Origin: Chitinophagaceae bacterium
Lineage (GTDB): Bacteria; Bacteroidota; Bacteroidia; Chitinophagales; Chitinophagaceae
Assembly (NCBI GenBank): GCA_019454915.1
Contig: JACFNM010000012.1
Location: 2,868-10,098, forward strand
DNA length: 7,231 nt
Direction: 5' to 3'
Below, piece after piece: positions 1-6,170 of the stretch (positions are counted from its first letter, which is position 1; every line of letters begins with the position of its first letter). The position numbers and the translations under genes are program-made. Under the pieces are notes generated by a model that had not been told where the DNA came from, made no database searches, and was given only the letters and a program-made list of their open reading frames with translations.

Positions 1-84
1 GGTAATCCTCGGGTTTCGTATCAGGGCATAATACGCTCTGAAAATCAGGGCCATCGCGTCCAACAAAAACAACTTTTTGCTCAT
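1..84 (-). CDS. polA: DNA polymerase I, N-terminal fragment (cut by window edge)
   Basis: The minus strand from the ATG at 84-82 reads 28 codons without a stop to the window edge. It begins MSKKLFLLDAMALIFRAYYA and continues LIRNPRIT. This is the start of the 5'-3' exonuclease (FEN-like) domain of bacterial DNA polymerase I, the enzyme that fills gaps and removes RNA primers during replication and repair. Asp9 in LLDAMALIFRAYYA matches the first metal-binding aspartate of that domain, and the following RAYYAL is characteristic of PolA. Only about 3% of a typical polymerase I of about 930 residues is visible, so nothing can be said about the polymerase or proofreading domains. The start has no Shine-Dalgarno sequence, as is usual in Bacteroidota. 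The gene diverges from the asd leader unit. I found no exact TAnnTTTG element for it; TATTTTG on the minus strand around 116-122 is one base short of the consensus. Confidence 0.88.
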   Translation of the reverse strand, partial: MSKKLFLLDAMALIFRAYYALIRNPRIT

Positions 85-104
85 GCCGCTAAGGTAATTG
101 TTTT

Positions 105-135
105 AGCCGGGAGACAAAATACCAAAAGCCGGGAG
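105..135. repeat. Direct repeat AGCCGGGAG, two copies 22 bp apart
   Basis: The nine bases AGCCGGGAG occur at 105-113 and again at 127-135, a start-to-start spacing of 22 bp, which is about two helical turns. They lie between the polA start codon and the plus-strand promoter at 187-218. Related bases (ACCCGGCC) occur at 155-162. A spaced pair of this kind could be a regulator binding site for polA, but nine bases is short and chance duplication is possible. The repeats are certain; a function is not. Confidence 0.4.
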
Positions 136-186
136 TAATTAGACGAGCAGCGCTACCCGGCCAATTGTTCAATACTGAATATATTT

Positions 187-218
187 TTTGGATCAGTTCC
201 AACAGATAAGTACCTTTG
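187..218 (+). promoter_or_regulatory. Bacteroidota-type promoter, TTTG-N20-TACCTTTG
   Basis: TTTG at 187-190 and TACCTTTG at 211-218 are separated by 20 bp. This matches the known Bacteroidota primary sigma-factor consensus (TTTG near -33, TAnnTTTG near -7, spacer about 19-21) in both elements. It is the best promoter in the window. Transcription should start near 222-225, only a few bases before the ATG at 227, so the small ORF would have a very short or almost absent leader. The transcript then meets the terminator at 319-348 before asd. Confidence 0.8.
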
Positions 219-226
219 CGACCGCA

Positions 227-289
227 ATGAATTTGAATGCAAAACATACAAAGCGCGCCAAAAAACAGTTCCGTCACCGGAAGGGTTGA
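227..289 (+). CDS. 20-residue basic ORF: candidate asd leader peptide or microprotein
   Basis: ATG at 227-229 opens 20 codons ending in TGA at 287-289: MNLNAKHTKRAKKQFRHRKG. The peptide has five lysines, three arginines and two histidines and no acidic residue. Lys12-Lys13 are consecutive AAA codons at 260-265. This is the first in-frame ATG after a stop at 176-178, and it lies just downstream of an excellent promoter, so it is very likely to be transcribed from its first codons. The intrinsic terminator at 319-348 follows its stop by 29 bases. Two readings fit. It may be a leader peptide whose lysine codons sense charged tRNA-Lys and control read-through into asd, an enzyme of the lysine pathway. 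Or it may be an independent tiny basic protein, for example RNA- or ribosome-associated. I do not recognise a family, and translation itself is inferred. Confidence 0.5.
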   Translation: MNLNAKHTKRAKKQFRHRKG

Positions 290-344
290 GAAGTGTATTG
301 TATGTGCAAATATATTCGAAGCCTTTCCGAGCAGGGAAAGGCTT
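264..344 (+). promoter_or_regulatory. Putative transcription attenuator of asd (mutually exclusive hairpins)
   Basis: Four segments can form alternative stems. Segment 1 with 2: TTCCG (269-273) pairs perfectly with CGGAA (278-282) around the loop TCAC, and AAC (264-266) can add pairs to GTT (285-287) beyond a 2x2 mismatch. Segment 2 with 3: GGAAGGGTT (279-287) pairs with AGCCTTTCC (320-328) in nine pairs including two G-U. Segment 3 with 4 is the ten-pair terminator stem (319-328 with 335-344). The 2:3 pairing would block the terminator. The tandem AAA lysine codons (260-265) lie at the 5' arm of segment 1, and the peptide's stop codon overlaps segment 2. A ribosome stalled for lysine would hide segment 1 and favour 2:3; one reaching the stop would cover segment 2 and favour termination. 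The pairings are seen; the regulatory role is inference. Confidence 0.4.
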
Positions 345-348
345 TTTT
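319..348 (+). terminator. Intrinsic terminator between the small ORF and asd
   Basis: AAGCCTTTCC (319-328) and GGAAAGGCTT (335-344) form a perfect 10-bp stem around the loop GAGCAG, with a run of six T at 343-348. This is a canonical rho-independent terminator on the plus strand. It ends 35 bases before the asd ATG and about 100 bases after the promoter at 187-218. It therefore either ends a very short transcript or acts as the terminator of an attenuator controlling asd. Confidence 0.88.
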
Positions 349-383
349 AATAGATACCATTAATAACTAAAAACAAATCAAAA

Positions 384-1391
384 ATGAAAGTTGCAGTAGT
401 TGGAGCCACCGGATTAGTAGGCTCCAAAATGTTACAGGTTCTGTCGGAGAGAAATTTTCCGGTAACGGAGTTATTACCGGTTGCCTCGGAAAAATCTGTT
501 GGAAAGGAAGTAGAATTTAAGGGAAAAAAATACAAGGTGGTCAGCGCCGCCGACGCTATTGCAGCTAAACCGGATGTAGCTTTATTTTCTGCGGGAGGAA
601 CTACGTCATTGTCTCTGGCTCCCCGGTTTGCAGAAGCGGGCATCACCGTAATTGATAACTCCTCCGCCTGGCGGATGGATCCTACCAAGAAGTTGGTAGT
701 ACCGGAAATCAATGCGGATGTGCTTTCGAAAGAAGATAAAATTATCGCTAACCCCAATTGTTCCACTACCCAGATGGTGGTCGCCCTCAATCCGCTCCAC
801 CAGAAATATAAAATAAAGAGGATCGTTGTCAGTACCTATCAAAGTGTCACCGGCACAGGAGTGAAGGCTGTAGAACAAATGTTCGGCGAAAGAAATAGCG
901 CGGTTAAAGGAGATAAGGGTGATTACCCTATGGCCTATAAATACCCCATTGACCTGAACGTGATTCCGCAGATTGACATGTTTTTGGATAATGGCTATAC
1001 CAAAGAGGAAATGAAAATGGTGAACGAAACCAGAAAGATATTGCGCGACGACAATATCCGCGTAACGGCTACCACCGTGCGTATTCCGGTTGTAGGCGGA
1101 CACAGTGAAAGCGTTAACATCGAGTTTGAAAACGATTTTGATTTGGAGGAAGTGAAAGCGTTGTTGAGTAGCGCCCCGGGCGTTGTGGTTGTAGACGATC
1201 CCACGAATGCTCAATACCCGATGCCCAAGGACGCGCATGAAAGAGATGAAGTATTTGTCGGCAGATTACGGAGAGACGAATCGCAGCCCAATACACTGAA
1301 CATGTGGATAGTAAGCGACAACCTGCGTAAAGGAGCTGCTACCAATGCCGTTCAGATTGCAGAGTATCTGATGGGGAAAAAATTGTTATAA
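384..1391 (+). CDS. asd: Aspartate-semialdehyde dehydrogenase
   Basis: This 335-residue protein is full length for the bacterial family. It catalyses the NADPH-dependent reductive dephosphorylation of L-aspartyl-4-phosphate to aspartate semialdehyde, the branch-point intermediate for lysine/diaminopimelate, threonine and methionine. The N-terminal nucleotide-binding loop is GATGLVGSKM (7-16). The catalytic cysteine is Cys126 in NPNCSTTQ (123-130). The catalytic histidine is most likely His240 in RIPVVGGHSESVN (233-245). The C-terminal part carries the usual VGRLRRD and SDNLRKGAATNAVQ segments. The ATG at 384 follows an A-rich leader without Shine-Dalgarno sequence, and the protein starts directly at the Rossmann strand, so this start is secure. 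Between the terminator at 319-348 and the ATG I see no TAnnTTTG element; TATATTCG at 311-318 is one mismatch away but has a poor -33 partner. Expression may therefore depend on read-through from 187-218. The gene converges on the DUF2461 gene. Confidence 0.97.
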   Translation: MKVAVVGATGLVGSKMLQVLSERNFPVTELLPVASEKSVGKEVEFKGKKYKVVSAADAIAAKPDVALFSAGGTTSLSLAPRFAEAGITVIDNSSAWRMDPTKKLVVPEINADVLSKEDKIIANPNCSTTQMVVALNPLHQKYKIKRIVVSTYQSVTGTGVKAVEQMFGERNSAVKGDKGDYPMAYKYPIDLNVIPQIDMFLDNGYTKEEMKMVNETRKILRDDNIRVTATTVRIPVVGGHSESVNIEFENDFDLEEVKALLSSAPGVVVVDDPTNAQYPMPKDAHERDEVFVGRLRRDESQPNTLNMWIVSDNLRKGAATNAVQIAEYLMGKKLL

Positions 1392-1406
1392 CAGCAACAT
1401 GAATAA

Positions 1407-1444
1407 TAACCCGGTTTCTACGGTCCGCCGTCGAAATCGGGTTA
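1407..1444. terminator. Long hairpin between convergent asd and DUF2461 genes
   Basis: TAACCCG (1407-1413) pairs with CGGGTTA (1438-1444). The stem continues through one G-U pair (1414/1437) to TTTC/GAAA. After a T-C mismatch it ends in ACGG (1420-1423) paired with CCGT (1428-1431) around the loop TCCG. The 3' arm includes the DUF2461 stop codon (TTA on the plus strand at 1442-1444). The position, 15 bases after the asd stop and at the end of the converging gene, suggests a shared bidirectional terminator. There is no T-run on the plus side and only a modest TTATTATT on the minus side, so efficiency is uncertain. Confidence 0.65.
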
Positions 1445-2110
1445 ATCCTCTATAGCCCGGTTCATAAAATCAATAAACGGCTGCAGGGCTTTGAAAGCCT
1501 GGATCGTCTTTTTTACGAGCGTCTTATCGGTCAGTTCACTATTAGTTAATCCGCAGGTGGCTGTCCAACTTTTCAATTTAAGGTATTGTGCGGCGGGATT
1601 ATCTTTATCGTAACCCCGGGGAACATTCACCAGCGATACCCCGGGGTCATTGTCAAAGTCCCCATAGAGGGACTTAAAACTCTTCGACCGCAACATTTTG
1701 CCAAATTCATCCCAGCAGTAATCTATCTCCTGCCTGACTTTGTGTGTTTCCGCAGGCATCGGCATCCACAGCCCACCGCCCGCAAAACTATTCCGCGGTT
1801 CCAGGTGAAAATAATAACCCGCATAAATAGATTTTCTGCCGCCACGATTTATGCTCGCTCCGAAGTTTATTTTATACGGCATTTTGTTTTTACTGAAACG
1901 GACATCCCGGTTTATGCGGAACATACACTGTCTGGCCTCTAAGGGGGCAATAGATGAGTCTATCTTCCCAAACCCGTCAATTACCGACTGCAGAAACAAT
2001 TCAAAGTCTTTCCGCGCGATCTCGTATTCACTCCTGTGCGCATCAAACCAGGGTTTGTTGTTGTTTTTGGCCAAACTTCTGAGAAACTTAAGCGTAGCAG
2101 CCTGTATCAT
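1442..2110 (-). CDS. DUF2461 domain-containing protein (TIGR02453-type)
   Basis: This 222-residue protein matches the DUF2461 family as I know it, which is about this length and widespread in Bacteroidota, Actinobacteria and Proteobacteria. Family-like stretches are the N-terminal FLRSLAKNNNKPWFDAHRSEYE (9-30), the conserved FRINRDVRFSKNKMPYK (64-80), and the GYYFHLEP...GGGLWMP region (98-117). No signal peptide or membrane segment is visible, so it is probably cytosolic. The biochemical function of the family is not established and I assign none. Its ATG (2110-2108) lies 10 bases after the ligA stop on the same strand, so the two genes probably share one transcript from the ligA promoter. 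There is no Shine-Dalgarno sequence in the gap. The stop codon is embedded in the hairpin at 1407-1444. Co-transcription with a DNA ligase does not by itself imply a repair role. Confidence 0.88.
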   Translation of the reverse strand: MIQAATLKFLRSLAKNNNKPWFDAHRSEYEIARKDFELFLQSVIDGFGKIDSSIAPLEARQCMFRINRDVRFSKNKMPYKINFGASINRGGRKSIYAGYYFHLEPRNSFAGGGLWMPMPAETHKVRQEIDYCWDEFGKMLRSKSFKSLYGDFDNDPGVSLVNVPRGYDKDNPAAQYLKLKSWTATCGLTNSELTDKTLVKKTIQAFKALQPFIDFMNRAIED

Positions 2111-2120
2111 ATCAGTCTTT

Positions 2121-4337
<2,217 letters not shown>

Positions 4338-4353
4338 TCATCAGATAATCAGG

Positions 4354-4372
4354 AAAGGCTATAAATGCCCTT
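4354..4372 (-). terminator. Weak hairpin after the desaturase gene
   Basis: Just past the desaturase stop, the minus strand can pair AAGGGC (4372-4367) with GCCTTT (4359-4354) through six pairs, one of them G-T, around a 7-base AT-rich loop. No T-run follows. It is the only terminator-like structure I see in the 148 bp between the desaturase stop and the ligA start, and it may not terminate efficiently. Confidence 0.25.
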
Positions 4373-4380
4373 GTGCTCCA

Positions 4381-5451
4381 TCATGGTTTTTCTCCCAACC
4401 GCTTCATCAGCCGGAAGTGAGATGCAATGGCGCCGCCGAGCGTTGGGAAATAGATGTACTGCAGCCCAAATTGCTGACAGGTCTCCTGAACGATTTTGCT
4501 GATCGCCGGGTAATGAACATGACTAATGCGCGGAAAAAGATGATGCTCGATCTGGAAATTCAGTCCCCCCACAATCCAGGAAAGCACCTTATTATTGGCC
4601 GCAAAATTAGCCGTCGTCTTCACCTGGTGAATGGCCCATTCATTATCAATCTTCTTTGGTTCAATGCCGGCCACGTCAAATTCGGCGTGCTCCACCACAT
4701 GAGCCAACTGAAATACTACGGCTAAGGTTACTCCCAGTACAAAATGCATCACGAGGAAACCAACTAACCAGGCTTGCCAGCCGACCACGAGGATAGGTAC
4801 CACAATCGTTACGGCAATATAAAGCAGTTTAGACACCCAAAAAACCACGTGCTCCTTAACGTCCATAGGCTTTAAAGGCGTCGTGTACACTTTCCGGGTA
4901 ATGTACTTGATATAATCCGTTATAAACAAAAGAAACAGGGAAGTAAAACCATAGAGAAAAAACATGTAGTAATGCTGGTAACGGTGAATAGGTTTCCAGG
5001 GCTGCGTAGGACATTCCCGCATAAACGGCATATTATTAATATCATCGTCAATCCCATCAATATTGGTATAGGTATGGTGCACGATATTATGCTTCAGCTT
5101 CCATAAAAAGGCGTTCCCTCCCAGGGCATTCATACTCAATCCAAATAAATCATTTACCCATTTGCGGGTTGAGTAGCAGCCATGGCAGGCATCATGCATA
5201 ATATTGAACCCGATGCTCGCAAGTGTGAAACCAAAAAGTCCGCTTAATAAAATCCCCCAAAACAGATTCAGGGGAAGCAATAAAAGAGACAGATAAATGA
5301 GAACTGCCGCAGGAATCAATACAATGGATTTCGTATATAATTTCCAGTTTCCCGTCTTACGGATATTGTTCTCGGTAAAATACTGGTCCACATTTGCTTT
5401 TAAGGCATTAAAGAACACTTTGTTCTTATTGTTGAAAGTAACTTTGTACAT
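4381..5451 (-). CDS. Membrane fatty-acid desaturase, front-end type without cytochrome b5 domain
   Basis: This 356-residue integral membrane di-iron desaturase introduces a double bond into fatty acyl chains bound to CoA or lipid. All three histidine boxes are present: HDACH (86-90), HNIVHH (121-126) and QIEHH (300-304). Glutamine in place of the first histidine of the third box is the hallmark of front-end (delta-5/delta-6-like) desaturases and of the related bacterial linoleoyl-CoA desaturase group (COG3239 type). HVVEH (251-255) may supply further metal ligands. Hydrophobic segments lie at about 42-62, 64-85, 162-180, 206-224 and 228-250. No HPGG cytochrome b5 domain exists, so electrons must come from a separate donor. 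None is encoded nearby. Substrate and regiospecificity cannot be read from the sequence. The ATG at 5451 has no Shine-Dalgarno sequence. The gene has its own promoter and a leader of about 137 bases; apaG lies upstream on the same strand. Confidence 0.93.
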   Translation of the reverse strand: MYKVTFNNKNKVFFNALKANVDQYFTENNIRKTGNWKLYTKSIVLIPAAVLIYLSLLLLPLNLFWGILLSGLFGFTLASIGFNIMHDACHGCYSTRKWVNDLFGLSMNALGGNAFLWKLKHNIVHHTYTNIDGIDDDINNMPFMRECPTQPWKPIHRYQHYYMFFLYGFTSLFLLFITDYIKYITRKVYTTPLKPMDVKEHVVFWVSKLLYIAVTIVVPILVVGWQAWLVGFLVMHFVLGVTLAVVFQLAHVVEHAEFDVAGIEPKKIDNEWAIHQVKTTANFAANNKVLSWIVGGLNFQIEHHLFPRISHVHYPAISKIVQETCQQFGLQYIYFPTLGGAIASHFRLMKRLGEKP

Positions 5452-5541
5452 CTATAAGGTTTTCGATGGTGTATGATATATCACGGTGCTATAAAAGGTT
5501 ATTGAACTGAAAAATCCATAGAGAAGAAACTGAAACAAAAT

Positions 5542-5568
5542 CTACTCGCTCTTCAACTTCTGCTGCAT
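5542..5568 (-). other. Eight-codon upstream ORF in the desaturase leader
   Basis: Within the predicted desaturase leader the minus strand has ATG at 5568-5566 followed by codons for MQQKLKSE and a TAG stop at 5544-5542. It ends 90 bases before the desaturase ATG. AAGGA precedes the ATG by 6 bases, unlike the other genes here, which have no such motif. A short ORF like this arises easily by chance and there is no evidence of translation. Confidence 0.2.
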
Positions 5569-5592
5569 GAAAATCCTTTTTGTAAATGGACG

Positions 5593-5600
5593 CAAAGGTA
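5593..5600 (-). promoter_or_regulatory. -7 element TACCTTTG of the desaturase promoter
   Basis: Minus-strand TACCTTTG is an exact TAnnTTTG match, lying between the apaG stop and the desaturase start. The expected start of transcription near 5589 gives an untranslated leader of about 137 bases. The -33 region is not a clear TTTG. The element sits inside a small inverted repeat, AAAGG (5594-5598) and CCTTT (5603-5607) separated by four bases, which may be a coincidence or a binding site for a repressor. Confidence 0.55.
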
Positions 5601-5622
5601 GGCCTTTTACGAAGAAAAAGTT

Positions 5623-6009
5623 CTAATTCATTTTAAAGGGAACGATCATACCCAATACCGGTATTTTCACTATAAATTGCTTTTTTGATACCAAATTCTC
5701 CATGACGTAAGTACCGTACATCTTGCCCATTTCAGTTCGTAAATTACAACCGCTTACGTACTGATACTGCTCCCCGGGGTTGATTTGCGGTTGAACACCT
5801 ACGACTCCTTCTCCTTCCACTTCGCGCCGGGTTCCATTACTATCATAAATAAACCAGTGACGCCGCAATAACTTTACCGGAAAAGCATTATTATTTTGCA
5901 GGGTAATGCGATAGGCAAACATGAATTCGCCGTTCATAGGATTACTATAATCAGGCTGATAAAAAGTCTCAACTGTGACGGTTACGCCTTCCGTTACCTT
6001 GGATGCCAT
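5623..6009 (-). CDS. apaG: ApaG protein (DUF525 family)
   Basis: This 128-residue protein is full length for ApaG, a single fibronectin-III-like beta-sandwich domain. Diagnostic stretches are FAYRITLQNNN (31-41), LLRRHWFIYDSNG (47-59), the family core EGVVGVQPQINPGEQYQYVSGC (67-88), and GKMYGTYVM (95-103). The molecular role is not settled; in Salmonella the homologue (CorD) was linked to cobalt resistance and magnesium transport, and in Enterobacteria apaG often neighbours apaH and ksgA. Neither neighbour is present here, so the classic operon context is absent. The protein has no signal peptide and is probably cytosolic. The start at 6009 is the only sensible ATG at the domain's N-terminus. 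TACTTTTA on the minus strand at 6031-6038 is one mismatch from the -7 consensus and could be its promoter. The gene diverges from isocitrate dehydrogenase, and the desaturase lies downstream behind its own promoter. Confidence 0.95.
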   Translation of the reverse strand: MASKVTEGVTVTVETFYQPDYSNPMNGEFMFAYRITLQNNNAFPVKLLRRHWFIYDSNGTRREVEGEGVVGVQPQINPGEQYQYVSGCNLRTEMGKMYGTYVMENLVSKKQFIVKIPVLGMIVPFKMN

Positions 6010-6100
6010 TACCTAACAAAAAGTTTTGCCTAAAAGTAGCAAAAAACATTGATAGCCTATAGAAATAAAGACATTTTTATCCGCTTTTATAAATCGGGTT

Positions 6101-6108
6101 TACCTTTG
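6101..6108 (+). promoter_or_regulatory. -7 element TACCTTTG of the isocitrate dehydrogenase promoter
   Basis: TACCTTTG on the plus strand is an exact TAnnTTTG match 62 bases before the ATG at 6171, in the divergent gap between apaG and this gene. Predicted transcription begins near 6112, giving a leader of about 59 bases. The -33 position has only a T-rich stretch (6074-6078) rather than TTTG. Confidence 0.6.
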
Positions 6109-6170
6109 AGGAAAATCTGCTATATTTCACTTTCATTTTATCTATACTGACACTTAAAATTCGATAAGTT

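Noticed and set aside
89..277. 62-residue minus-strand ORF overlapping the small basic ORF
   Set aside because: No family resemblance, and it covers the plus-strand promoter and leader ORF. It ends only a few bases from the polA start, and no exact -7 element lies upstream of it. It looks like a chance open frame.
311..318. TATATTCG as a separate asd promoter
   Set aside because: It has one mismatch in the -7 consensus, and the nearest TTG (286-288) gives a 22-bp spacer. The predicted start would fall inside the terminator stem. It remains possible but weak.
290..383. Lysine riboswitch or other known metabolite riboswitch upstream of asd
   Set aside because: The lysine riboswitch needs a large multi-helix aptamer of well over 150 bases. 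Only about 100 bases lie between the promoter and the terminator stem, and no aptamer core is recognisable.
347..790. 147-residue minus-strand ORF antisense to the asd start
   Set aside because: It overlaps the A-rich leader and the catalytic N-terminal half of asd; the translation is rich in Ser, Thr and Ala with no domain, as expected of a shadow frame.
606..1238. 210-residue minus-strand ORF inside asd
   Set aside because: It lies wholly antisense to a clear asd gene, with low-complexity composition and no recognisable domain; it is a shadow frame.
4417..4725. 102-residue plus-strand ORF opposite the desaturase C-terminus
   Set aside because: It is antisense to the conserved third histidine box of the desaturase and has no recognisable content of its own.
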